A stretch of 64,000 nucleotides of DNA, taken from Pigmentiphaga sp. GTDB taxonomy: Bacteria > Pseudomonadota > Gammaproteobacteria > Burkholderiales > Burkholderiaceae_B. Both the position numbers and the translations under genes were made by a program. The stretch spans positions 124,001-188,000 of the forward strand of contig JALOAI010000001.1 in the NCBI GenBank assembly GCA_023228945.1. Direction: 5' to 3'. Of the stretch, positions 25,604 through 33,961 are shown piece by piece; the stretch's first letter is position 1, and each line of letters begins with the position of its first letter. Under the pieces are notes generated by a model that searched no databases, was not told the origin of the DNA, and saw only the letters and a program-made list of their open reading frames with translations.

Positions 25604-26254
25604 TTAAGTGATGATACCGAACTGCTGGAAAAGCCGCTGGTGCCGTGCCGCTTGGGCGGCAAACCGCAGGCGCCCGACCCGGACGATTTCGGCGAGCTCG
25701 GCTAGCGCAGATGTAAAGTCTTGATTAATAATAACATATTCGAACTCGGGAGCGTGCGAGATCTCGCTGCCGGCGGCCAGCAGGCGCTGGGCGATCACGG
25801 TGGCCGAATCGGTGCCTCGCCGATGCAGCCTTTGCTCCAGGGCCTCGATCGACGGCGGCAGGATGAATACCCCGATCGCGGCGGGATAGCTCTGGCGCAC
25901 CTGGCGGGCGCCCTGCCAATCGATCTCGAGGATGACATCGTGCCCGCCCGCCGTTGCCGCGAGGATGGGCTGGCGCGGCGTGCCGTAATAGTTGCCGTGT
26001 ACGCGGGCCCACTCGAGCAGTTCGCCGGCGTCGCGCAGGCGCTCGAACTCGGCCACGCTGACAAAGTAATATTCGCGGCCCTCGACCTCTCCGGGACGCG
26101 GCGGGCGCGTGGTGCACGAGACCGAGAGCCGCAGCGAGGGATCGTCGGCGATCAGACGGGTGACGAGACTGGACTTGCCGGCCCCGCTGGGAGCCGCCAC
26201 CAATAGCACGGAGCCCGCGCGGGGCTCGGGCACGGAAGCAGGGGAGTCATTCAT
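25604..26254 (-). CDS. gmk: Guanylate kinase
   Basis: A 216-residue enzyme that phosphorylates GMP to GDP with ATP. The P-loop is AAPSGAGKSSLVTRL, GMP-binding residues lie in SVSCTTRPPRPGEVEGREYYF, and the later motifs VILEIDWQGARQV and the lid YVIINQDF are present. It is the first gene of the gmk-rpoZ-spoT group and divergent from the Nudix/MBL gene. Confidence 0.95.
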   Translation of the reverse strand: MNDSPASVPEPRAGSVLLVAAPSGAGKSSLVTRLIADDPSLRLSVSCTTRPPRPGEVEGREYYFVSVAEFERLRDAGELLEWARVHGNYYGTPRQPILAATAGGHDVILEIDWQGARQVRQSYPAAIGVFILPPSIEALEQRLHRRGTDSATVIAQRLLAAGSEISHAPEFEYVIINQDFTSALAELAEIVRVGRLRFAAQAARHQRLFQQFGIIT

Positions 26255-26365
26255 TGCCGCATTTTACCCGCCGTGTCCGTCTCCGACATCCATGTGGTAC
26301 GGTCGCCACGCCGTGGCCCCGGAGCAATCGCGGCATAATGCTGGCTTGTTTGAGGAGATCGCAAG

Positions 26366-28069
26366 ATGCAATCGATGACGGCGCCCATGCCCCCTGACGC
26401 CGATCGCATAGGCCACGCCGAAGTCGCGCTGCGTCCGGCGGCGCTGGTCGTGCCCGTGCGCCAGGGTGCCCGCGGAATCGAGGTTTTCATGATGCAGCGC
26501 ACGTCGCGCGCGGCCTTCGTTCCGGGCGTTCATGTCTTTCCCGGCGGGTCGGTCGATGCCGCCGACGCCGACCCGGGCACTCTGGGCCCCGAAACCGATA
26601 TCGACGACGCCGTGGCGAGCGCCCGCCTGGGCCTGCCTAAAGGGGGGCTGGGATACTGGATCGCCGCGCTGCGCGAGTGCTTCGAAGAAGCCGGCCTGCT
26701 GCTGGCGCGCCGGCCCGATGGTGAATGGCTGCGCACCGAAGACATCGGCCTGGAGCGCTGGCATCGGGCGCGGCTGGATCTGCACGCGGGCCGGAGCTCG
26801 CTGGCGGAGGTGTGCCGCGACTTCGGCGTCGAGCTGGCGCTGGATAAGCTGCTGTACCTCAGCCACTGGATCACGCCACGAGGCCAAAACCGGCGTTTCG
26901 ACACCCGGTTTTTCGTGGCGGAGATGCCGCCGGCGCAAGTATCGGGCCACGACGGCTCCGAAACCGTGGCCAGCGCCTGGGTGGATCCGGCACGCGCGCT
27001 CGAGGCTTTTCGGCGGGGCGAGTTTCCGTTGGTGTTCGCCACCCGCACCACACTTGAATACCTGTCGGGCTTTGCCACCGTGGACGAGCTCCTGGCCAAG
27101 GTAGCGGCACTGCGCGATATTCCGGCGATCATCCCGCGCATGGCCAGAGGCAGCCGGGGCGTGCAGGCCGTGGGGCCGCGCGAAGCCAGCTACAACGAGA
27201 TCGCCCGCATCGACCCCGAAGGCGCGGGGCGCGCCTATTACGACATCGAGCCGGGCCGCCCCGTGACGCTGGCGCCGGGCGTGATCCGCCTGACGGCCCC
27301 CAACCCGGGCTACATGACGGGGCCGGGCACCAATACCTACCTTCTTGGCGATGCTGGCGGCGTTACCGTGATCGATCCCGGGCCGGCGCTGCCCGAGCAC
27401 GTGGCGGCCATCCTGGCCTGTGCGCCGGGGCCGATCCGCCAAGTGCTGGTTACCCACACCCACAGCGATCATTCCCCCGCCGTGCGCCTGCTGCGCGAAC
27501 AGGCCGACTTCCAGGCGCTGGGCTGGGCGCCGCGCAATCCCGGGCAAGACGACTTCGTCCCCGATCGGGAGCCTCGGGAAGGCGAAAGGATCGTCACGCG
27601 CGCGGGTACGCTGCGCGTTTTGCATACCCCGGGGCACGCCGCCAATCATCTGTGCTTCCTGCTCGAAGAACAGCGCCTGCTGTTCACCGGCGACCACATC
27701 ATGCAAGGCTCCACGGTCGTCATCAATCCGCCCGACGGCGACATGGCCGTGTATCTGTCGTCGCTGGAGCGGCTGCTGCGCGAGCCCATCGATTGGTTTG
27801 CGCCCGCCCATGGCTTCACCATGGAACCTGCCGCAACGATCATCCGGGAGCTGATCGATCATCGCCTGCGCCGCGAAGCGCTGGTGCTGAAGGCGCTTGA
27901 AAACGCCGCCGGCGGAGGGTTGGATGCCGACGCGCTGCTGGCCCGTGTCTATACGCAGTTGGCGCCGCCGCTCAAGCCGGTGGCGGCCCGCTCGCTGCGC
28001 GCCCATTTGCTCAAATTGCGGCAAGAGGGGCGGGTACGCCTGGAGGATGAGCGCTGGTACGCCGCATGA
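26366..28069 (+). CDS. Nudix-like domain fused to metallo-beta-lactamase-fold hydrolase
   Basis: A 567-residue two-domain protein. The N-terminal part (about residues 12-230) is Nudix-like, with FVPGVHVFPGGSVD and the partial Nudix box AALRECFEEAGLLLA. The C-terminal part (about 290-500) is an MBL hydrolase with ligands in THTHSDHSPAV, HTPGHAANHLCF and FTGDHIMQGSTV, then a winged-helix-like tail (LRAHLLKLRQEGRV), as in LACTB2-type endoribonucleases. The substrate is not known; RNA or thioester hydrolysis is possible. A GAGGAG site precedes the ATG. Confidence 0.88.
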   Translation: MQSMTAPMPPDADRIGHAEVALRPAALVVPVRQGARGIEVFMMQRTSRAAFVPGVHVFPGGSVDAADADPGTLGPETDIDDAVASARLGLPKGGLGYWIAALRECFEEAGLLLARRPDGEWLRTEDIGLERWHRARLDLHAGRSSLAEVCRDFGVELALDKLLYLSHWITPRGQNRRFDTRFFVAEMPPAQVSGHDGSETVASAWVDPARALEAFRRGEFPLVFATRTTLEYLSGFATVDELLAKVAALRDIPAIIPRMARGSRGVQAVGPREASYNEIARIDPEGAGRAYYDIEPGRPVTLAPGVIRLTAPNPGYMTGPGTNTYLLGDAGGVTVIDPGPALPEHVAAILACAPGPIRQVLVTHTHSDHSPAVRLLREQADFQALGWAPRNPGQDDFVPDREPREGERIVTRAGTLRVLHTPGHAANHLCFLLEEQRLLFTGDHIMQGSTVVINPPDGDMAVYLSSLERLLREPIDWFAPAHGFTMEPAATIIRELIDHRLRREALVLKALENAAGGGLDADALLARVYTQLAPPLKPVAARSLRAHLLKLRQEGRVRLEDERWYAA

Positions 28070-28104
28070 GGGAGTGTCGACGTAAGCCCGGCGCCGGGTG
28101 GTCA

Positions 28105-28125
28105 GGCCCTGCGCAACGCAGGGCC
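28105..28125. terminator. Perfect 9-bp hairpin between convergent genes
   Basis: GGCCCTGCG-CAA-CGCAGGGCC lies in the 102-bp gap between the ends of the Nudix/MBL gene and the truncated haemoglobin gene. It is a candidate bidirectional terminator. No T tract follows directly. Confidence 0.4.
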
Positions 28126-28171
28126 GCCAGGGCCAAGGCTAGCCTCGGCACCGCGTAGAAAAACCCTCGCG

Positions 28172-28585
28172 TCAGGCGGGCAGTGCAAGATCCGCCGCCA
28201 GGCGGTCGGGAAAATTGCTGGTTTGATAGCCCAGCCACAGGCTGCGTGCAATGCGCCGCGCCATCATGCGCGCGCGCTCGGCCATGGCCTGGTTGTCGAG
28301 CGTGGCCGCGGTGGCGTCGAACAGCGCGATCCAGTGCTGGAAGTGCTCTGGCGAGATATCCGGCAGCGCGGCATGGCGGGTCATGGGCGTGCCCGAGAAG
28401 CGGGCGGTGCCCAGCAACAGCGACGACCAGAAGTCGACCATCTTGTTCAGGTGCGCGGGCCATTCGTCGGGTGCGATGTGTGCGTTGAACACCGGGGCGA
28501 GGATGGCGTCGCTGCGTACCCGGTCGTAGAAGGCGTACACCAACTGACGGATTTCGTCTTCGGTGCAGAGGGCGGCATTGCGCAT
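28172..28585 (-). CDS. Group III truncated haemoglobin
   Basis: A 137-residue 2-on-2 globin. Features are the N-terminal helix with IRQLVYAFYDRVRSD, the CD/E region VDFWSSLLLGTARFSG, and the proximal His likely in ISPEHFQHWIALFD. The group III signature WxxxLxxxxxF is present. Such proteins handle NO, oxygen or reactive nitrogen in bacteria. It stands alone. An AAGATATATTC sequence about 30 bp upstream resembles half of an NsrR site. Confidence 0.9.
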   Translation of the reverse strand: MRNAALCTEDEIRQLVYAFYDRVRSDAILAPVFNAHIAPDEWPAHLNKMVDFWSSLLLGTARFSGTPMTRHAALPDISPEHFQHWIALFDATAATLDNQAMAERARMMARRIARSLWLGYQTSNFPDRLAADLALPA

Positions 28586-28610
28586 GGCGAATCCTAATAA
28601 GTGGAGTGTT

Positions 28611-28623
28611 GAATATATCTTTA
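28611..28623. promoter_or_regulatory. Possible NsrR-like half site upstream of truncated haemoglobin
   Basis: On the minus strand the sequence reads TAAAGATATATTC, close to the NsrR half-site pattern AAGATGYATTT. It lies 26-38 bp upstream of the globin start, where it could overlap the promoter. Weak evidence: a single half site, not a full palindrome. Confidence 0.2.
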
Positions 28624-28707
28624 AAAGTCGGGTCAGGGCAAGCGTGCGCGGCGGACGTTACTCACTATAATGACCGCCAACATTGCGCCACCCCCTCCGG
28701 AGACTTT

Positions 28708-29832
28708 ATGACCATTCCGCTCAATCCCCCGTTTCGCGCCGACCATGTGGGCAGCTTCCTGAGGCCCAAGTATTTGCTCGAAGCTCGCGAGGCCAAGGCG
28801 CAAGGCCAGATCGACGCCGCACAGCTGCGGGAGGTCGAAGATCGCGCGATCACCGAAATCGTACGCTTCCAGGAAGAGGTCGGGCTGCGCTCTATCACCG
28901 ATGGCGAGTTCCGCCGCACCTACTTCCATATCGACTTCCTGCAGCAGCTGGGTGGCGTCAAAACCGACGTCCCGGTGATCGTCAAGCGTCCGGATGGCAA
29001 AGAAGAGCTCGCCCCACCGGCCATTCGGGTGATCGATAAGGTTCGCCATGCCGTCAATATCCAGCTGGCAGACTTCGAATATCTCAAGAGCCAGATCCAG
29101 GCGCCCGGCGCGATCCCGAAAGTCACGATCCCGTCGCCCACCATGTTGCATTTCCGCGGCGGGCGTGGCGGCATCAGCCGCGAAGCCTATCCCGAGCTCG
29201 ACCCCGAATTTTACGACGATGTCGCGCGCGCCTATGGCGACGAACTGAAGGCCCTGGCCGCCGCCGGCTGCACCTACGTGCAAATGGACGATACCAACCT
29301 GGCGTACCTTTGCGACGAAAAAATGCGCGAGGCGGCTCGCCAGCGGGGCGATGATCCCGACGAACTGCCCCACCGCTACGCCTGGTTCATCAACAAGGTC
29401 GTGGCGCACAAGCCCGCGGGCATGACGCTGGCGATCCACCTGTGCCGCGGCAACTTCCGCAGCACGCATGCGGCGGCGGGCAATTACGAACCGGTGGCCG
29501 AAGCCTTGCTGGCCGAGATGAAGGTCGACGCCTATTTCCTCGAATACGACGATGATCGTTCGGGCGACTTCCGGCCCTTGCGTTTTCTGCCCAAGAACAA
29601 GCTGGCGGTGCTGGGCCTGGTCACCACCAAGTTCGGCCAGCTCGAATCCAAAGACGATCTCAAGCGCCGCATCGACGAAGCCGCGCGCTACGCTCCGCTC
29701 GAACAACTGGCGCTGTCGCCGCAGTGCGGGTTTTCCAGCACGGTGCACGGCAATGACATCGCGGTGGAAGACCAGCGCAACAAATTGCGGCTGGTACTCG
29801 AAACCGCCCAAGAGGTCTGGGGCGATCGCTGA
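28708..29832 (+). CDS. Cobalamin-independent methionine synthase II family protein (MetE C-terminal-like)
   Basis: A 374-residue protein equivalent to the catalytic C-terminal half of MetE. It shows ADHVGSFLRPKYLLEAR at the N-terminus, TDGEFRRTYFHIDFL, MLHFRGGRGG, YVQMDDTNLAYL, and zinc ligands in IHLCRGNFRS, FLEYDDDRSG and SPQCGFSST. Stand-alone members of this family (YxjG/YxjH-like) may transfer methyl groups to homocysteine or act in methyl-group catabolism; the donor is unknown. A good GGAG site precedes the ATG, and a TATAAT box lies at 28666-28671. Confidence 0.9.
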   Translation: MTIPLNPPFRADHVGSFLRPKYLLEAREAKAQGQIDAAQLREVEDRAITEIVRFQEEVGLRSITDGEFRRTYFHIDFLQQLGGVKTDVPVIVKRPDGKEELAPPAIRVIDKVRHAVNIQLADFEYLKSQIQAPGAIPKVTIPSPTMLHFRGGRGGISREAYPELDPEFYDDVARAYGDELKALAAAGCTYVQMDDTNLAYLCDEKMREAARQRGDDPDELPHRYAWFINKVVAHKPAGMTLAIHLCRGNFRSTHAAAGNYEPVAEALLAEMKVDAYFLEYDDDRSGDFRPLRFLPKNKLAVLGLVTTKFGQLESKDDLKRRIDEAARYAPLEQLALSPQCGFSSTVHGNDIAVEDQRNKLRLVLETAQEVWGDR

Positions 29833-29868
29833 TCGCAAAGGCCCATCGGGCGCTCAAGGAGGAGCAAC

Positions 29869-30336
29869 ATGCCTGTCGATGTCTGCCGCCGGGTGGTACG
29901 CACCGGCATGGGGTGGCGCGGCGCCGCGCTGGGATTGGCGCTGTGCCTGGGCGCCATGCCCGCCGGTGCAAGCGACTTCAAGCCCTTGGCCCTGGTTGCC
30001 AAGCCCTTGATGCAAACCTCCACCACCTGGGCGGGCCAGCCCCTGGCATATCCCCAGGGGCAGGCCGAAATCAGTGCGATGGAGATCACGCTGGCGCCGG
30101 GGGCCGAAACCGGCTGGCATTCGCACCCCGTGGCGTCGTACGCCTACGTTCTCGAGGGTGAGCTCGAGATCACTCTCGAAGACGGGCGACAGCATCGCGC
30201 CCACCGCGGCCAGGCGTTGGCCGAAGTCGTGGGGCTCGCCCACAACGGCCGCAACGTCGGCGAAGGACCGGTACGTCTGATCGTGTTCTATACCGCCACG
30301 CCAGGCGCCACCCTCACACAAGCGGCGCCTCGCTGA
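29869..30336 (+). CDS. Secreted cupin-domain protein
   Basis: A 155-residue protein with a signal peptide (about residues 1-35, GAALGLALCLGAMPAGAS) and a single cupin barrel. Metal-binding residues are suggested by ETGWHSHPVASYAYVLEGELEI and, in the second motif, GLAHNGRNVGEGPVRL. The strong AAGGAGGAG site is 36 bp after the MetE-like gene, so the two may form one operon. Function unknown; periplasmic location inferred. Confidence 0.85.
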   Translation: MPVDVCRRVVRTGMGWRGAALGLALCLGAMPAGASDFKPLALVAKPLMQTSTTWAGQPLAYPQGQAEISAMEITLAPGAETGWHSHPVASYAYVLEGELEITLEDGRQHRAHRGQALAEVVGLAHNGRNVGEGPVRLIVFYTATPGATLTQAAPR

Positions 30337-30340
30337 GGCG

Positions 30341-30452
30341 GTTCGAAGAGTTCCGGCCTCCCGGCCGGAGCTTCTCCGCCACCCTTCGGAGGAGCTCTCC
30401 GGCTCCAGGGAACGACGGCCTCGCTTCACCCCGTTCTGAAGGATAAACCCGG
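30341..30452 (-). repeat. Dispersed multi-hairpin repeat, copy B
   Basis: This is the reverse-strand counterpart of the 20-kb element. It starts 5 bp after the cupin stop codon. Read on the minus strand it holds CCTTCAGAACGGGGTGAAGC, then GGAGCCGGAGAGCTCC, CTCCG-AAGGGTGG-CGGAG and CCGGCC-GGGA-GGCCGG. Several stems are perfect here where the 20-kb copy has one mismatch. It occupies half of the 207-bp gap between convergent genes and may double as a terminator. Confidence 0.75.
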
Positions 30453-30543
30453 ATACTGGTCGGTCCCCGCAAACTAGCTGGAGCCTGACGCAGCCGAGCA
30501 ACATGCAGGCCGCGAGGTGGGCCGGGGGTACTTTGCCCCGCGG

Positions 30544-32112
30544 TCAAGCCACGGTGGCGACGAAGTTGCGGCCGCTCCGCTTGGCCAAAGCCAAGGCGTC
30601 TTCGGCGGCCCGTACCGCCTGGGCCAGCGTTTGCCCTTCGCGAACGCTGGCCACGCCAAGGCTGATGCTCAGTGGCTCCGGTACCGGAAACACCGCGGCT
30701 GCCACTTCCTGGCGCAGCCTTTCGGCAACCAGCATGGCCTGGTCCAGGTCGGTTTGGGGCAAGAGCACCAAAAACCGTTCGCCGTCCCAGCGTGCGGCCC
30801 GGTCGGTACGCCGGCAATGACGGTCGACGACTCCGGCCAACATGCGCAAGACATCGTTTCCGGCGTCGTAGCCATAGTTGGCGTTGATGCGCTGGAAGTG
30901 GTCGATGTCGAACATGACCAAAGCCAAGGTACCGCCATCGCGATCCAGGCGCAGGGCTTCGGCCCGCAGCGTTTGCTGGATGCGGCGCCGGTTGGCCAGG
31001 CCGGTGAGCGGGTCGCGCTCGGCGTCGTGGCGCAGGGCGGCCACGAGCTGCCGTCGGATAATGGCGCCGACCAGGAGGTCGGCCACCAATTGCACCAGCG
31101 TGATGACGTTGTCTTCCCAGCGCCGCGGCGCGCGCACCGCATCGAAGCCCAGCAGCCCGATCAGCACGCCATGATGCATCATCGGCACGAACAGCACGGA
31201 CTCGATCCGGCCGTCGTCGAAGATACGGGCCCAGCGAGGATTTGGCGGCATTTCGGTACGCTGGTGGACGATCAGCAATTGCTGCTCTTCCAGCAGATCG
31301 AGCCAGTTGCGCAATTCATTGGTGGGCAACTGCTGCAAGTCGTCGATTTGCGGCGCAACGCCGGCGGCGCACCATTCGTGCGTGTTGTCGATGGTGTCGC
31401 CATCCGCCGAATGCTGCATCAGATAGCAGCGGTCGGCGGCGATGAAGCTGCCCAGCCTGGCCAGCACATGCCGGATGCCGTCGTCGGTGGCGGCTTCAGG
31501 CAGACAGAGCAACTGCAGGCTGATATCGCGTACCAGAGTCTCCAGCTCCATGCGGCGCTGGAGATCGATCCGGTTGCGATACCGCTCGATCGCAATGCCG
31601 GCCAGCGACGCGACCTCGGCCAATGGGTTCGAGTCCGCCGCCGATAAGCGGGGCAGGGGGCGCTGGAACACCGAGAGCAGGCCCAACAGCGTGCCTGAGC
31701 CGTCGAGGATCGGGAACGTCCAGCAAGAGCGCAGGCCGGCTTCGCGCGCGGCACCGTCAAGGGCATGCCAGTACGGGTCGCCCGCCAAACTGGCGGAGAA
31801 CACGGGTTCGCGTACGCTGGAAGTCTGCGGGTTGGCATCGTCGGTATCGGCCCAGACCAGCGATTGGCAGAGGGGGCGCAAAGGCTCGGGCAGCTCCACG
31901 CCCGCGGCAAACTCCAGGGCGCTGCCATCGGCCGACACCAGCAGGATGCAGGCAGCCGAGCCAGGCACCTCGGTTTGGGCGAGCCCCGCCAGCGCCTCCA
32001 GCGATTCGGCCAGGGGGCGGTTTTGCGCCAGGGTCTGCAACACCTTCCGTCGCCGGCGCTCGCGCGGAGAAAAGGGTTGATGCTTGGAAATATCGAACGG
32101 AGACAAAAGCAT
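30544..32112 (-). CDS. GAF-GGDEF protein with degenerate GGDEF motif
   Basis: A 522-residue protein with two GAF-like sensor regions (about residues 15-180 and 200-345) and a C-terminal GGDEF domain (about 360-520, DPLTGLANRRRIQQTL). The signature reads RWDGERF instead of RYGGDEF, so the catalytic Glu and first Gly are lost and diguanylate cyclase activity is unlikely. The inhibitory RxxD site (RRTD) five residues upstream is kept, so it could still bind cyclic di-GMP. Start ATG 32112 is chosen; the frame is open further upstream to 32379 but the sequence there looks non-coding. Confidence 0.85.
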   Translation of the reverse strand: MLLSPFDISKHQPFSPRERRRRKVLQTLAQNRPLAESLEALAGLAQTEVPGSAACILLVSADGSALEFAAGVELPEPLRPLCQSLVWADTDDANPQTSSVREPVFSASLAGDPYWHALDGAAREAGLRSCWTFPILDGSGTLLGLLSVFQRPLPRLSAADSNPLAEVASLAGIAIERYRNRIDLQRRMELETLVRDISLQLLCLPEAATDDGIRHVLARLGSFIAADRCYLMQHSADGDTIDNTHEWCAAGVAPQIDDLQQLPTNELRNWLDLLEEQQLLIVHQRTEMPPNPRWARIFDDGRIESVLFVPMMHHGVLIGLLGFDAVRAPRRWEDNVITLVQLVADLLVGAIIRRQLVAALRHDAERDPLTGLANRRRIQQTLRAEALRLDRDGGTLALVMFDIDHFQRINANYGYDAGNDVLRMLAGVVDRHCRRTDRAARWDGERFLVLLPQTDLDQAMLVAERLRQEVAAAVFPVPEPLSISLGVASVREGQTLAQAVRAAEDALALAKRSGRNFVATVA

Positions 32113-32287
32113 GGAGCGGCGGCCACTCGCCCGAATCGGCTTCGGGAACGCGCCCCGCCAGCGCTGCCGGCCGGAGCGGCGTACGGCCTTGAACGGATTG
32201 AACACCGGCCAGAACGGAGGGACCATGAGACGACGAGACGGCGGATGGCGCCAGATGAAAAAGGATCTTATGGCCGGAACAGCGCGC

Positions 32288-32316
32288 AGTATGGGGGTGC
32301 CCGACGCCGTTGACAA
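32288..32316 (-). promoter_or_regulatory. Candidate sigma-70 promoter for the GAF-GGDEF gene
   Basis: On the minus strand TTGTCA (32311-32316) and CATACT (32288-32293) are separated by exactly 17 bp. Transcription would begin near 32281, about 170 bases before the ATG at 32112. It lies in the 385-bp gap after rng, which otherwise holds only the rng terminator. Confidence 0.4.
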
Positions 32317-32445
32317 GGTGTTCGTGCGGCTACGCCACACTCCCGCCTTGACCGATACAGAAGGTTTGCCGCAGGGCAAAGCCTCGCATCATTTTCCGTG
32401 AGAGGCAAGGAGACGGGAAAAGATGGCGTGAGACGAATTGCCTGG

Positions 32446-32490
32446 GAAAATCAGGCATATCCGGGCATCGGTGAGACGCCGGGATATGCC
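32446..32490 (-). terminator. Candidate intrinsic terminator of the yebC-rng operon
   Basis: Read on the minus strand, GGCATATCC pairs with GGATATGCC around a 19-base interior that can add three more pairs. TGATTTTCC follows immediately. It starts 8 bp after the rng stop codon. The short T run and position make it a plausible factor-independent terminator. Confidence 0.55.
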
Positions 32491-32497
32491 CGGACAC

Positions 32498-33961
32498 TCA
32501 TACCAAAATGATGTCGTACTGTTCTTGGCTATAACCGCCTTCCACCTGCAGCGACACCGGCTTGCCGATCAGGTCGCCCATTTGCGCCAGGTGCTGGCTT
32601 TCTTCTTCGAGGAAGAGGTCGATGACGCTCTGCGAGGCCAGGATGCGGAATTCGCGGGGATTGAACTGCCGGGCCTCGCGCAGGAGTTCGCGCAGGATTT
32701 CGTAGCACACGGTGCGGGCCGTTTTGATGCTGCCGCGGGCCTGGCAAACGGGGCAAGGCTCGGAGAGCACCTGGGCCAGCGATTCGCGGGTGCGCTTGCG
32801 GGTCATTTCGACCAGGCCAAGCTGGGTGAAGCCATTGACGGTGACGCGGGTGCGATCGCGTGCCAGGTTGCGCTTGAGCTCTTCCAGCACGGCGTCGCGG
32901 TGCTCGGCATTCTCCATGTCGATGAAATCCAGGATGACGATGCCGCCGAGGTTGCGCAGGCGCAACTGGCGGGCGATGGCCTGGGCCGCTTCGAGGTTGG
33001 TCTTGAAGATCGTGTCGTCGAAGTTGCGGCCGCCCACGAAGCCGCCGGTGTTGACGTCGATGGTGGTGAGCGCTTCGGTCTGGTCGAGGATCAGATAACC
33101 GCCGGACTTGAGCTCGACACGGCGGGACAGGCCGCGGTTGATCTCGTCGTCCACGTGATAGAGGTCGAACAGCGGGCGTTCGCCGCCGTAGTGCTGAAGG
33201 CGGTCGGCGACTTTGGGCGTATACACGGCGGCCCATTCCTGGAGACGGCCGAGGGTGGTGCGTGAATCGACCTGGATGCTGTGGGTCTCGGTGCCGACGA
33301 CGTCGCGCAAGACCCGTTGGGCGAGGGTGAGGTCTTCGTACAGCAAGGCCGGCGCGCCACCGCCGCGGCTGGCTTCCTGGATGGTGGCCCAGAGCGTGGC
33401 GAGGTATTCGATATCGGCCCGGAGTTCGTCTTCGGTGGCGCCTTCGGCCTGGGTGCGCACGATGTAGCCGCCGGTTTCGGCCGCGGGCCGCAGGGTCTGC
33501 AAGGCGTCGCGCAGCCGCTGGCGCTCGGTCTCGGTTTCGATGCGTTGCGAAATGCCGATATGCGGATCGTGGGGCAGATAGACCAGCAGGCGCCCGGCCA
33601 GGCTGATCTGGGTCGAGAGACGGGCTCCCTTGGTGCCGATCGGGTCTTTGATGACCTGCACTTTGATCGATTGACCCTCGAACAGGAGCTTCTCGATGGG
33701 TGTCGGCGGCGTGCCGGCCGCCCGTTCGAGACGGTTCTCACGAATATCGGCGATGTGCAGGAAGGCCGCGCGCTCCAGCCCGATGGCGATGAACGCGCTT
33801 TGCATGCCAGGCAAGACGCGTGCCACTTTACCGAGATAGACGTTGCCCACGTAGCCTTTGTGGGCGCTGCGTTCGACGTGCAGTTCTTGCACCGCGCCGT
33901 GATCGACGACGGCGACCCGGGTTTCGAAGGGCGAGATATTGATCAGGATGTCCTGGGTCAT
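32498..33961 (-). CDS. rng: Ribonuclease G
   Basis: A 487-residue endoribonuclease for 16S rRNA 5'-end maturation and some mRNA decay. It has an S1 RNA-binding domain at the N-terminus (GYVGNVYLGKVARVLPGMQS), the catalytic DNase I-like region with acidic residues in TIDVNTGGF and VILDFIDMEN, and the zinc-link cysteines in EPCPVCQARG. The length and lack of a long C-terminal scaffold separate it from RNase E. Its ATG overlaps the maf stop (4 bp). It is the last gene of the operon. Confidence 0.94.
   Translation of the reverse strand: MTQDILINISPFETRVAVVDHGAVQELHVERSAHKGYVGNVYLGKVARVLPGMQSAFIAIGLERAAFLHIADIRENRLERAAGTPPTPIEKLLFEGQSIKVQVIKDPIGTKGARLSTQISLAGRLLVYLPHDPHIGISQRIETETERQRLRDALQTLRPAAETGGYIVRTQAEGATEDELRADIEYLATLWATIQEASRGGGAPALLYEDLTLAQRVLRDVVGTETHSIQVDSRTTLGRLQEWAAVYTPKVADRLQHYGGERPLFDLYHVDDEINRGLSRRVELKSGGYLILDQTEALTTIDVNTGGFVGGRNFDDTIFKTNLEAAQAIARQLRLRNLGGIVILDFIDMENAEHRDAVLEELKRNLARDRTRVTVNGFTQLGLVEMTRKRTRESLAQVLSEPCPVCQARGSIKTARTVCYEILRELLREARQFNPREFRILASQSVIDLFLEEESQHLAQMGDLIGKPVSLQVEGGYSQEQYDIILV

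Noticed and set aside
32113..32379. Longer N-terminus for the GAF-GGDEF protein
   Set aside because: The translated extension is Arg/Pro/Trp-rich and unlike a protein domain, and it would include the region just upstream of the predicted promoter.
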